NCBI GenBank assembly: GCA_020726505.1
Contig: JAHLEZ010000010.1
Coordinates: forward strand, 1,240,001-1,304,000
Direction of reading: 5' to 3'
Source: Leptodontidium sp. MPI-SDFR-AT-0119
Lineage: Eukaryota > Ascomycota > Leotiomycetes > Helotiales > Leptodontidiaceae
DNA length: 64,000 nucleotides
The notes under the pieces are model-generated. The model had not been told where the DNA came from. It worked only from the letters and a program-made list of their open reading frames with translations, and searched no databases. The position numbers and the translations under genes were made by a program. The number at the start of each line of letters is the position of its first letter. Position 1 is the first letter of the stretch. Below, one piece after another: positions 22,386 through 33,367 of this stretch.

Positions 22386-25300
22386 AACAGACTAGCATTG
22401 TTCTTTGCTTCGCCCTGCAAAGCAAACCACATTGCGTTATTGCCATGTATATCCTGAACTGTAGGGTCACATCCGTGCTCGAGCAAAACCTTGACCATTT
22501 CCTCTTTGTTATGGAAAGCATACAAATGAACATAAGGCACAATAAGGCTGTCTCCGAATATGCCGTAACCTGCGGTGGTCGTCACATCCGCGCCTGCTTC
22601 GACAAGTAGTCGAGCGATGGTCTCCTCCACTGTCTTGAAGACAATGTTCATTGGTGACTCGTTCGTATGTGTCGTTGCGTTGACATCGGCACCGTGTCTT
22701 AGTAGCAATCTGACAACGTCGGAATGTCTGCGATCAAGAGCAAGATGGAGGGGAGTTCTGCCGTTGTCATCTGGAATAATCGGGGCCCCATGATCCAGGA
22801 GAATCTCTGCGATGGCAGTAAAGCCTCGGTGGCACGCTCTATGCAATGGTGTTTTCCCGGCCTTCTTGCTCTTGCAATCGAGTGTGTGTCCAGCAGCGAT
22901 GAGTATCCTGACTATGCTTTCTTGGTTTCGCTTCACCGCCCAGTGTAGGGGCGACGAGATTGCTGTAGAGCCCGATGAAAATGTAGCTCCATGTTCAATC
23001 AAGAGCTTCACTGAGCTCTCGAGTGGCCAAAATATGGCGAGGTGCAGTGGTGTCCATCCACGCCTTCCTTCCGGCGTATTGACATCTGCACCGGCTTTGA
23101 TTAGTAAATTTGCGATTTCTCCGTAGCCGCAGTTCAGGGCGTGTAAGACTGCAGACATGCCGACCAGATCCGTTGTTGCAACATCTGCGCCATGATCGAG
23201 AAGTATTTTCGCGGTCGATTCGCTGCCGTGAATGGCGACGACTGTTAAAGGCGTGCCACCACTGATAGTTTCGACCGCACTTATATCTGCATTATACTGT
23301 AGCATTTTCATGACAAGCTCATCCGATCCCTTTGCTGCAGCCCAATGAAGAGCCGTGGAACCACAAATATTCGCATGGTTGATATTTGAACCTGCGCTCT
23401 TGTCCAGGAGAACTTTGGCAACCTCGGAATGACCATTTGAGGTAGAAGTCAGGAGAGGTGTTTGTTTGTCAACATCCTGAGCATCCCAAGCTGCATTATA
23501 GTGGAGAAGCGTCCTGACCAATTCAACGTTGTCAATCAAAGCTGCCAAATGCAATGCCGTTCTCCCTTTTTTGTCCACAGCCTTGATATCTGCTCCATTT
23601 TCAAGAAGGATTTTGGCCGTTCTCTCCCACCCTCGTCCTGCAGCATAGTGCAAAGGAGTAAGGCCATCCTCATCCACACCATGGACGTCTGCACCATGAT
23701 CGAGAGCGAGCTTCGTCGCTGTCTCAAAGCAGTTGCCTGCAGCAGCATGGAGAATGGATACTCCGCTGATCGTGGCTGCGTTGGCATTCGCTCCGTTCTC
23801 GAACAAAAGTCTAGCAATTTCATCTCGGCCGTCCACCATGGCGAAGAAAAGTGGGACCATCAAATACCTTTCGACTGCGACAGAGTCGATGAGATGTTTA
23901 CAGTGAGGAATGAGGATTTTGAATATACCAACATGACCTTGTTGTGCAGCAAGGTGTAGGACATTTATGCCATCCTAATTTGCAGAATTTTGAGTCAGTC
24001 GCCGCTTCCTGTATGGTGGAGGAGTAATAGTGCAGTATCTAGGGGAAGTAGTCGTCGATTTCATTTTAAGATGAGAACGAAGGAGAGGACATATACTCAC
24101 AAAGGCAATCAAGTTGACGTCCACACCTTTGTCGATTGAAGTTTGGGTAAGATCCTCGAGGCCAGCATAGACTGCGTAGTGGAGAAAGCTCCAAGAATCG
24201 CCATCCAATAGATACAGATCATTTCGGCGTTCCAGAAGAAGCCTGATAACGTCGTTACCGCCATGGATACTGTATCTTTCAAGTGAAACTTGAAGTGGTG
24301 TTTGCCCGGCGACATTTTTAGCGAACATATTCGCGCCACTATCGAGAAGCACTTCTACCAGATCTGTGAGACCTTGCGTACAAGCAAGAAGGAGTGGGGT
24401 GTCGCCATCCTTATCTAAGGCTTCTATATCAGAGCCGTATTCGATCAAAGTTTTGGAGATCTCCATCTGCCCAACCGAAACCGCCCGATGAAGAAGTGAC
24501 CCTGTGCCAGCTTTATCTTTGACGTTGGAATCCGCTCCAGACTCCAGTAAAATTTCCACCACAGCCTGGGATCCGGACTGTACGCCCATGTGGAGTGACG
24601 TTTCACCGGTATGAGCTTTTTCGTTTATATCCGCACCAGCTTCGATAAGTGTATGTATGAGCCAGGTAAGTCCCAGCCGACAAGCAAAATGTAGGTGTGT
24701 ACTGCCATCTTTATCTCTGTGGTTGAGTTCAGCTCCGCGAGCGATTAGAAGCGAGACAGTTCTCTCTGGGCTATGTCCCATAATCGCCCACGATAACACA
24801 CTTCGAGCATCAGTACTCGTGGCATTGATGTTTGACTGTCTGGCTAATAGTTCAGATATCACTCTTGTCTTTCCGTAGAATGCAGCAAGATGTATTGGAG
24901 TAGCTCCTTCGAAATCCATCATCATGTCTTTATACTCCAAACCCCCTGAAGGTGGAAGTTGTTGATTGACATCCGCATCGACATTGTCCTCTAGTATGCG
25001 ATTGATCTCGGAAAAGGTGCCTTTAGCAGCCGCCTTATGCAGCGGCGGCAATTCTTCTGGGTCGAATTTGCGAGCTTCTTTCTTTACCGGATGAGCTTCA
25101 GAGTGATCGGATGTGCTCGGTCTTGGAACAAGGATTTCGCGGTGGTAATGTATAGACTTGAACAGGAGGTCTGCGCTTGCTCGTATACTGTTGTGTCTAT
25201 GAATTCCTTTAATCGGCTCAGAAGACTTCTTGATTCCAGTAGCATTCTGCCCTGCCTGGTTCGATCCTTGCCCATCCGTTGAAGTGTTGTCCTTCGTAGC

Positions 25301-26566
25301 ATCCTCAGCTTCTGTAGCCTCGACAACCCTCTCTTTGTCAAAGATTCGAAATGTAAGTTGGCATTTGTGGCTCGAATGAAGTTAGTTTACTTGAGTCGAC
25401 AAACGCAGAGTCGTCACTTACCAACGCCGTCTCTGTCCGGGGAGTTTAGAGCCCATGCTTGGAGCATCACATCGTGGGCAGCGCTGGATATTCCAGCTTG
25501 AGGCTGCTGGAAAGACCATATTGAGAGATAATTCAATTCCAGGTTGGATAATACTAGTCCAGTTGGACTCATCGACCAGAGTCCCGTCATGTGCTTCATC
25601 AGTAAGTGTCTACTCTTTTCTGAGTATCTTTCGCCGACCATGGATTCCTTGGTACATGAAAGCTAACAGCTGATGCAGGTTCTACGTGATATTTAATGGT
25701 ACGATACTAGCCAGCAAAATTGCTGGATTTTGGGGTCCATACCTCTGGGGAATCAAGTAACATCATTGGAAGAGGCACTTTCCGTCCAATAGCATCGTGA
25801 AGTATGACAGTCTCATTGTACTCCCAAGGGCTACCGATTGAAGAAGGCATCTGAACCATAGCTGATTGCATAGAGTTGACCATGTTGGTAATTTCCGATC
25901 GCATTGAGATAATGTTTGATAGGATATCTCCAGTACTTTGGGTGTTGCTTGTCAACTGGATGCTGCACAAGAGGTGAGTTACTTGGCATCATCAGAGCAG
26001 AAAGACACACTCACTGGAAAAGACCATTTGTTGATACCTGTAGAGATTTCATATGCACATTCAGATCACGCTCTAGCTTCAAAATGTCATCCTTCCTCAT
26101 CATCCAGGTCAACTTTCTTGCATTGCGCACCAGCCCCATTGAGCTGCCTTTGACAAAAGCATCGTTGTATGGCTTCAGGGATTGTATGAAGGAACTCAAA
26201 AGGATCTTGCAACACTTATGTTCTCGACGAATTGCATCTGTTATCAGCCTTGCATTCTCCCTGTGCTGGTCAGGAAGATGGAGTGCAAGTCCCTTTTCAG
26301 CTAGTCAGTGGGGCTTGCCTAAGCAGGTTGGAGTTGTGAAGTTGTAAACATAGATGGTGTGAAATCGGTTGGTCTCTGTGTCAGGGGATACAGACCTGCT
26401 GGTATAGGACTTCAGAGATCACGAGAGCATGCTCTAGCGACTGAAGCGTAAACATCAGTGACGTGAAATCTGATACGGATCCGGTGGAAGAATTGAGGGC
26501 TTCGGAGACATCTTTGATGAGTTTCAAGCAAGTGACAACATCTCCAACTGACCACCCGAAAGACAT
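22349..26566 (-). CDS. STAND-like protein: fungal N-terminal domain, ubiquitin-like domain, ankyrin repeats (with in-frame stop)
   Basis: Exons 26566-26396, 26292-26015, 25962-25743, 25681-25422, 25370-24101 and 23974-22349 join in frame to about 1274 codons. Residues 1-150 are the helical N-terminal domain common in fungal STAND/NLR-like proteins (MSFGWSVGDVVTCLKLIKDV, LERDLNVHMKSLQ). Next comes a ubiquitin-like domain (WEYNETVILHDAIGRKVPLP, LLAFMYQG, DEAHDGTLVDESNW, IIQPGIELSLNMVF). A small Cys pair follows (CPRCDAPS ... WCHKCQLTF). From about residue 330 to the end are some twenty ankyrin repeats such as TPLHYAAGRGWERTAKILLE. Codon 247 (25610-25612) is TAG inside the ubiquitin-like domain, between RKE and TLTDEAHDG. 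Unless spliced out or a sequence error, it truncates the protein. An internal start could still express the ankyrin part. The end is formed by a minisatellite. Likely a protein-interaction scaffold; partner unknown. Confidence 0.75.
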
Positions 26567-28482
26567 GGTGATGGTTTCTGATGACCAGATTCAAGGCTGA
26601 AGGCCGCACTGAAGCTTGCTTCGCGTCGAGCCTCACTCCAAGTCACACCAATCGAGACCTGCAAGATAAAGACGTCCTGTTTTCTGGCTTGATCTTGGTG
26701 TTTCTAAGATAAAATATCGCTTGAAGATGCGGATAGCTGAGGATCGAGGATCGATAAGTGTTGTGATGATGTTCACGATTTGAGCTTCAGATGTGATTGA
26801 GCCCTCTGTGGCGCAGCGAGGCAGCTTCCGGCCCCCAAACCCCGGTGAGCACGAAGGGTTTCATTTTGCAGACCCCTAACATGACGATAGAGGAAGGATG
26901 ATGATTGGTGATTGATGCGATGGAGATGCTTCTGATAAATAACCACTTGGCTCCTGAGGATGACGGAAGGGAGGGAAGCAGAGAAGGAGGGACAGAAGCG
27001 AAATTTAAATTTCGGATACTTTTGCAATACGCTGCCCGCAGGTGAATCAAAGGTAATAACATTGTTCTAGACTATCCTCCTACTTTCCTTTTGCTATGAT
27101 GCGGGTCTGGGTGCGTGCTCAATCTTGCCAGGTTCGGTACACCGCAAAATCATGGAAAGTGTCGGTAGTCACGTGATTGCCATCCGCAGCTCTCATCAAG
27201 CTAACTACCTTTATTTTACCTTTGAGTAGTCCTAGTGTATGCTTCACTTGAAAGTAAGTTGAGACCGCGAACGGTGTGAGTTTGTGTTACTTTCCGTACT
27301 TTTCTGTCATGTCTTAAAAAATCGAAAAGCTTCCAAATATTCGTCAATGCAGCCCAACTCTGACTAAAGTGTCCTCACCTACGTAGTTCGAGGTGTCTGT
27401 TATTCCGAGCATCTTGCAAGATTCCCCATAAGAAAATGGAGTTCAGCCCTAGCCCGGAGCTTACTTTGCTAGGTTTCACACTTAGATCTTATTTGTTCCA
27501 ATATGCACCATACCAGACGGGGAGCTAGCCATAACCGCCTTCCTAACCAACTCTTGCGGTACCATTCGGCTGTGTAACATGAGGTCAACATATATCAACA
27601 TATATCAGCATCTGCTAACGAACATGGTAATGTCTGGTCATGAACCGCTGTGAGTAGTCAAGCCAAGTTCAGGTTGCACCTGACTTGTGGTACTACAGTG
27701 ATTGATGTCATAACGTTCCGGTCTACCTTTAGACCGCACCAGAATATTAAAATAGTAACCCTAAATCACACGGAGATACCTTGTGTAGTTACGTCTTCAA
27801 ATAATTTTAAGGGAACTATGGACAAAGCTTCCGTCGGGTTATCTCGATTCCCTGCGTTCATTAGGCTCAGCAGCGAAAACCACTGTCAGGGATCCCACAT
27901 ACCAGAAGAAAGCCGCGACAACTCAACCACTCACACTGGAGCTGACAAGTTACTCTTAATCTAGGTATAGGTGGGATACACTGACAGAAATCGAGGCACA
28001 ATCCAACATGCCAATGTTGAGAATTCCGCTTTCCCCTCGCGCAACTCAATAAGCGAGATTTCAGAATTATTAGCGGAGATACCAAGGCCAAAAACATGTC
28101 TAAAATTGTATACTAGGCCCTAAAAACATATCCTTAGTAGCTCTTGATTAACCACAGTGTCTACGTATTGAAGTATCGTGAGTCATTTGTGATTAGCATC
28201 TTGCATCGTCTACCACCAAAGTTTGGTTGATGTTGAAAGGTTACCCGAAGTTGGTGCGGCGCTCAATAAAACTACCTACTCAGTCCAAATGCCAGGAGGT
28301 TAGTGGGCGTCAGTCCACAAACAAATGCGCAACAATATATCAAGAAGCCCCCCCTTTTCCAAATTAAATTAATTTTTCATCTAACTCCAAGCATCGCTAC
28401 ATTTCTCAATACTTTACCTCATACCCCAAAGGGGCAACCAAACCCCACTACACAAAGCATATACAAACAACAGGACCTAATC
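26567..28482. other. Divergent intergenic interval, no gene seen
   Basis: About 1.9 kb between the ankyrin gene and the J-domain gene, holding both promoters. Only short frames without motifs were seen. A short AT-rich duplication of ACATATATCA-type words occurs near 27585-27610. Confidence 0.5.
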
Positions 28483-29174
28483 ATGTACTTCAGAGAATTC
28501 ACCAATCACTACGAGACGCTGGGCGTCGCCCGCGACGCTGCGGCTGCCCAGATCAAGAAATCTTACAAGATCCTTTCCATCCAGCGTCACCCTGACAAGA
28601 ACTTTAATTGTCGAACCGCAATTGAAGATTTCCAAAAAGTAAGTCTTCTCCAGATTCCACGTCTTCCCATCTCGGGATACAGACACTGACCTGTTTACAG
28701 CTCAATGAAGCATACTCAACACTCTCTGATCCTGTAAAGCGTATTGAATACAATGAGATATTCGATTTGCACGTTCAGGAGTGTCTCCGCGGAACCAGCG
28801 CCAAACGTAAGCGCGAAGGCGACTCAAATGACTCGGGTGAATACTGGCACGCGAAATTCAGTAGAACAACTGCAGGTATGAAGAACAGGAGAGCGCGAGA
28901 TGAGTGGCAAGAGCCAGAGGTTCCTGAGACACGTGATGCGGGCGAAGAGAATGGCACCGAGACCACCTCTCGGCCGCGATTCTCACCTAGAAAGAATGGG
29001 CTGTGGGCTCCTTTCACTCATCCGGATATTCGTATGTGTGGAGATAAGGGATATGGAGAATATGGGGAAGATGAGGAAGATGAAGACGATGAGGGATATG
29101 AGGATGAGGAGGGAGGTGAAGGATATGAGGGAGAGGAGGAAGTTGAAGAAGGTGAAGAGTTGAGGAGGAAATGA
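28483..29174 (+). CDS. J-domain (DnaJ-like) protein with acidic tail
   Basis: Predicted 209-residue Hsp40-type co-chaperone of class C. Exons are 28483-28638 and 28701-29174, split by a 62-nt intron. The J domain occupies residues 8-75: NHYETLGVARDA, then KKSYKILSIQRHPDKN with the essential HPD motif that stimulates Hsp70 ATPase, then FQK-LNEAYSTLSDP. There is no Gly/Phe region or zinc domain. The remainder is basic (KRKREGD), then a tail of nearly uninterrupted Glu, Gly, Asp and Tyr residues. No signal peptide or membrane anchor, so probably nuclear or cytosolic. Start chosen because the J domain begins a few residues after this ATG. Confidence 0.85.
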
Positions 29175-29994
29175 AGATGGGGATGATGAGTGAGATAAGG
29201 AAGTTGGAGAAACCGAGGATTTAAGCCATCAACCCACTTTCAGCAACACCAGCAGCGGATTCCTGTTTGGTTGCGAACCGAAAGGGGTCACCGTTACTGT
29301 GTAGGCCATGAGTTTGTGATGACATCCGGGCTAGGCATATATTCTATCCGTCTTGGAGCTGCATAGGAAGGAAACTGCAAATCGCACTCGAGTGATACTA
29401 CTTAAGAGATAATTACTGTGCTCGAATCAGCCATTGTTCAAGACTTTTAGGCTGGTTAAAAATTAATGACAATAATAATTACAAAGTTCAGGTGCAAATT
29501 TTTCGTAGTGAGGCTCCTGGTGCTGAAAATATCTGGACATTTCTAAATTATTAGGCATCGCTTGGAAAGGAAAACACGGGGATGTCAACACTTGATTCTG
29601 AAATAAGAAGCTTAAGCGAGCTATAAGTATGTTGCGACACCGTGTGTCGCGTCGACGTTGCTGATTGCTGATAAGAATCTGAAGGGACGAATGAAGTTGC
29701 CAAATTAACTCGAGTGAAGCTTGAAACATTGCTGACTAAGGTACACAAGATTCCGAGGACAACTAAGTAAGCTTGTTCCCAAGCCACCAAAGTTTTCAAA
29801 GATTATTATATCAAATTCGGAGTTTTGCTGTCAGAGCTCATCATCTGTTTTGCATTCAACCCCAATTTGAAAATTCGGAATCTAGAAGGACACTCACTTA
29901 TCGGCTACCTTGGAATCGATCTCCGGCTCATCCTACCCAGCTCACAACATCCATCGATAAAACAAGTGAGCCATCAAACTCGCTCCTCAAAAAC
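29175..29994. other. Interval without a recognised gene
   Basis: About 820 nt between two plus-strand genes. It contains the 3' end of the J-domain transcript and the leader of the small membrane protein. The frame of the downstream gene is open upstream of its ATG to 29773, but that part is not conserved-looking. Confidence 0.5.
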
Positions 29995-30366
29995 ATGCCC
30001 ATCCTCAACCCAGCGTTCCTCATCCACACTCTCCTCGAGCTTCCCGCATCACTCAACTTCTTCTTCCGGCCAAATGAGCAGCTCTCGTCACCCGCACCCC
30101 AAGCCCATGCTCTGATTCGGCAGTATGCCGTTCTACTTCTAAGTTCGAATATCATTGCTTTGGTATTTGCCTTCCGGCATGTGGATGAGATCAGTAGGAG
30201 GGTCGCTGGGGCGTTAGCGATCTACCATGCCGCACCGTTGGTGAGAGCCGTGGGTAGGATTACTTCTAAGAAGGAGGGGTATGGGAAAGGACTTGGTGGG
30301 CCTTGGGTTCATGCCGTCGGACATGCTGGCGCTTTGGGAGCTTTGGGGTGGGTGTTTCTTAGGTGA
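29995..30366 (+). CDS. Small membrane protein of unknown function
   Basis: A 123-residue single-exon protein with about four hydrophobic segments: FLIHTLLELPASLNFFF, then IRQYAVLLLSSNIIALVFAF, then VAGALAIYHAAPLVRAVGRI, and AVGHAGALGALGWVFL at the C-terminus. The pattern of charged loops (RQY, RHVDEISRR, SKKEGYGKG) resembles a widespread but uncharacterised ascomycete family. The reading frame is open upstream of this ATG, but the hydrophobic protein clearly starts at MPILNP. No function is claimed. Confidence 0.65.
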   Translation: MPILNPAFLIHTLLELPASLNFFFRPNEQLSSPAPQAHALIRQYAVLLLSSNIIALVFAFRHVDEISRRVAGALAIYHAAPLVRAVGRITSKKEGYGKGLGGPWVHAVGHAGALGALGWVFLR

Positions 30367-30627
30367 TAAGACCTTCCTTTTGAGGCTTCAGAGAGAGAAG
30401 TTTCCTTATTAGTGTTAGAGTCTTGAGGTGCTGGGCAACGGGACAGTTTACTAAAAGTAATTCAACGCCAAGCATATCCTCAGTATGTAGTTTCTAGCCT
30501 CAATCAACAACAGCTTAACAAACTCTTCAATGGAGTCTATGCCATTGAGAAGTGACATTTGCTCGCTGGCATCGGAGATCGGTGATATTCAAAGGCATTC
30601 CTCATATTTATGGGTATCGACATTAGC

Positions 30628-32034
30628 TCAATCAAAAGTGACCTTTTTGCCTTGGAACGTGGCAGTTTTCTTCTCCTCCTTTGCCTTCTTCGCAGCTTGC
30701 CAACTAGGATGCAACACGCCGACATCATCTCTCTTCTTCTCCCGAATTCTGGGCTCCACAGCAATGGCATTCTCCCCTGTCACTTGGCTGAAGTCTCGTT
30801 GTCTTCCACCCCTATCATTGCCACCACGGCCTCTCGCACCAAATATTCCGCCTCTCCCTCTTTCACCATCAGTAGCACCTCTCTTCGCATCCCATCCATC
30901 GCCCTTCTTCTTTCCCATCTCTGCAACGGGTGGCAAACCTTTCTTGATATGATTTGCGCCTGATCCATGCTTCTTCTCCGCTATAGCCCGTCGTGCCATC
31001 TGACCGGGCCTGTTCTTCTTAACTGGAGGAGGAGCATCATCAAAATCCGACGCAGAGGATTCGGATCCGGACCAATACCCAGCATTTAGACTGGGCAGGA
31101 ACGTTGACCCTTTTGGCGCGGTTATAGGTACCCTTGGTTTTGATACTTTCTCGCGCCGTTGTTTTGGCTCTGGCGATTGTGATTTTATGATTTGGGCGGT
31201 TGATTCCGACGATGGAGAGGGTGATAGGGAGAGCGACAGTTGTCGTCCTGACCGAAGAGGTTTTCTCTCAATGGCGTATTCTTCTTCGTCGAAACTGTCC
31301 TCATCCGAGGATCCTCCAAGTAGTGCATCGTAACGAGCTAGCTCTGCTTCAGAGTCCATATCTTCATCTCCACTATCTTCGTCATCTCCTGGTGATTCAA
31401 ACCCGCCCCAAGCAATCTCTTCTGATGGCTCCTCGTTGATTTCCGGCTCAAGATCCTCCTCGTCTGTATCTTGACGCCTTGACATTCCGACTTTCGATTG
31501 CTTCAGTATTCCCTTGACGTCGTCCTTCTTCCCTCCTTTCGATTTGCTGGGTACTGCTGGAGGTGGGATTCCCATGGCAAGATACATTCCGGTTATGATC
31601 TGCGGCATGGCATCCTTGACCGGCTTCGTATTCGTCATACCACTCAATACATTGTTCGATGCTGCAACCATCTCTTCCGACATATCAGGCTTCGGAACCA
31701 CCTTCCTCACCTCCTCTGGTAGAACATCGCTCTCGGCGAGTCTCTTGACCTTCAACAACGTCTTGTGTAGATGCGCGTCTGTCGCCTGATCCAAATTGAT
31801 CGCCTTCAAAGCTTCTATTTCTCGATTGATTCGTATGATATCGTCGCTTTTCTTCTCTGTCGTTGCAATCTTCAGTCGATTCCCCAGTTTCTGCCTTTGA
31901 AAACCTTTCGCCGTTTTGAGGGCTCGATGGAGCAATTTCTTGCTTTGGGTAAGCTTTTCCTGGGCATCTTCTTTGCGCATATGCTGGACACGATCGCCCG
32001 TGCCTTCGAAGGTAGATCTTTTGCGTTTCGGCAT
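30628..32034 (-). CDS. bud22: Bud22 family ribosome-biogenesis protein
   Basis: Nucleolar protein of the Bud22/SRFBP1 family needed for maturation of the small ribosomal subunit. Single exon, 468 residues. The N-terminal coiled-coil half contains MPKRKRSTFEG, KKLLHRALKTAKGFQRQKL and INREIEALKAINLDQ. The middle is acidic and Ser-rich (DDEDSGDEDMDSEAE, GGSSDEDSFDEEEY). The C-terminal signature HPSWQAAKKAKEEKKTATFQ followed by GKKVTFD is diagnostic for the family. The start is the first ATG; an upstream TTG-initiated extension is ignored. It diverges from the short-chain dehydrogenase across a 270-nt promoter interval. Confidence 0.93.
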   Translation of the reverse strand: MPKRKRSTFEGTGDRVQHMRKEDAQEKLTQSKKLLHRALKTAKGFQRQKLGNRLKIATTEKKSDDIIRINREIEALKAINLDQATDAHLHKTLLKVKRLAESDVLPEEVRKVVPKPDMSEEMVAASNNVLSGMTNTKPVKDAMPQIITGMYLAMGIPPPAVPSKSKGGKKDDVKGILKQSKVGMSRRQDTDEEDLEPEINEEPSEEIAWGGFESPGDDEDSGDEDMDSEAELARYDALLGGSSDEDSFDEEEYAIERKPLRSGRQLSLSLSPSPSSESTAQIIKSQSPEPKQRREKVSKPRVPITAPKGSTFLPSLNAGYWSGSESSASDFDDAPPPVKKNRPGQMARRAIAEKKHGSGANHIKKGLPPVAEMGKKKGDGWDAKRGATDGERGRGGIFGARGRGGNDRGGRQRDFSQVTGENAIAVEPRIREKKRDDVGVLHPSWQAAKKAKEEKKTATFQGKKVTFD

Positions 32035-32304
32035 TTTGTGAAGGTCTTGGGAGACTCTTACCTTTGTTTGCACAAGAAAAAGTTCAGCCTTGTCATTTTT
32101 GGATGACCGCTAATCCGGATTTAGATGAGAGGAGCAGCAGAATCTCACCGCCCAAAGTGGTGGAAGTGAAGTCGATACGTCAGCGGCCATCAACCCATTC
32201 TTGAAATTGATCCATGTAATCAACTGAAGCTGTTTGTAAGTTGCGGATAAGTGAAACTTTCTTTCAATTTCGATACTTTTTCTATAATCCAATATTTAAC
32301 AAAC
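32035..32304. promoter_or_regulatory. Divergent promoter interval, bud22 / dehydrogenase
   Basis: 270 nt between two divergent start codons, expected to carry both core promoters. No specific element was identified. Confidence 0.4.
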
Positions 32305-33367
32305 ATGGCAACCACTTCTATCCAAGCATCAAACCTCTTCAACGTAAATGGCCTCGTTGCGGTGATTACAGGAGGAGGTTCAGGTAAGTCCCAGGGATAG
32401 CTTGGGACTTTGCAGATGGTATACTAACAATCAGTAGGAATTGGCCTGATGATGGCGAGAGCTTTGGCCCTCAATGGTGCGCACAAAGTCTACATCATAG
32501 GAAGACGGAAAGAGGTTCTCGAGAAAGCAGCTCAATCAGTCAACACAAACAATATTATCCCACTCGTTGGAGACGTAACGTCGAAAGAAACACTATCAGC
32601 CCTCGTCGCTACCATCAAGTCCGAGGTAGGCTATATCAACGTCCTCGTTGCCAACTCAGGCATACTTGGTCCCCAAAAGTCCATACCAATTACAGCCGAG
32701 TCAAGTGTTGCGGACTTCCAGAAAGCATATGGAGAGGCTAGTTTCAAGGACTATGCAGCCACATTTGAGTTGAACACTGTTGCTGTTTGGTTTACAGTTG
32801 TTGCATTTCTTGGACTTCTCGATGAGGGGAACAAGAAGGGAAACGTGGAGCAGAAGAGCCAGGTCATTGCCACGAGTAGTATTGGGGGCTTTAATCGGGC
32901 TGTTCCAGGTGGGTTTGCCTATGGACAGAGCAAAGCAGCCACGACACACATGATGAAGCAGTTAGCAACTGGGTTAGCACCACTTGGTATTCGTTCAAAT
33001 ACTCTCGCTCCAGGATGTAAGTCTGTCGTTCCCTTGCATTGCCCCAGATTCTTGTAGCTCGAAGTCAAGTGACGATCTTATACAACGATCACCTCGTGTC
33101 TGACTAGTCGAACATCTCTTATTTCTTGGGCATTGCTTCATTCTGACTAGGTCTGACTCTTGAAAAGTATTTCCCTCTGAACTAGCGGCCGGCATTATCG
33201 GTGACGGCATCTTTCCAAGAGCAGTGATCCCACTTGAGAGAACTGGCACTGAGGAGGATATGGCTGGTGTTATCTTGTTTCTCACGAGCAAGGCTGGTGC
33301 ATATTTAACTGGCACAGTATTGCTGGTCGATGGAGGAAGATTAAGTCTGATGCCGGCGACGTACTGA
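32305..33367 (+). CDS. Short-chain dehydrogenase/reductase
   Basis: NAD(P)-dependent oxidoreductase of the classical SDR family, 285 residues from exons 32305-32383, 32438-33016 and 33168-33367. The cofactor-binding motif ITGGGSGIG spans the first intron. NSGILG is the structural Asn-Ser-Gly segment. The catalytic Ser lies in ATSSIGGFN, and Tyr and Lys in AYGQSKAA. The C-terminal exon supplies [11 protein letters not shown] and the usual ending [12 protein letters not shown]. The 151-nt third-exon intron is longer than others nearby but has good GT-AG ends. The substrate is not predictable. No biosynthetic partners adjoin. Confidence 0.93.

Noticed and set aside
23462..23959. 165-codon plus-strand frame
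   Set aside because: Antisense to ankyrin repeats, which impose open shadow frames.
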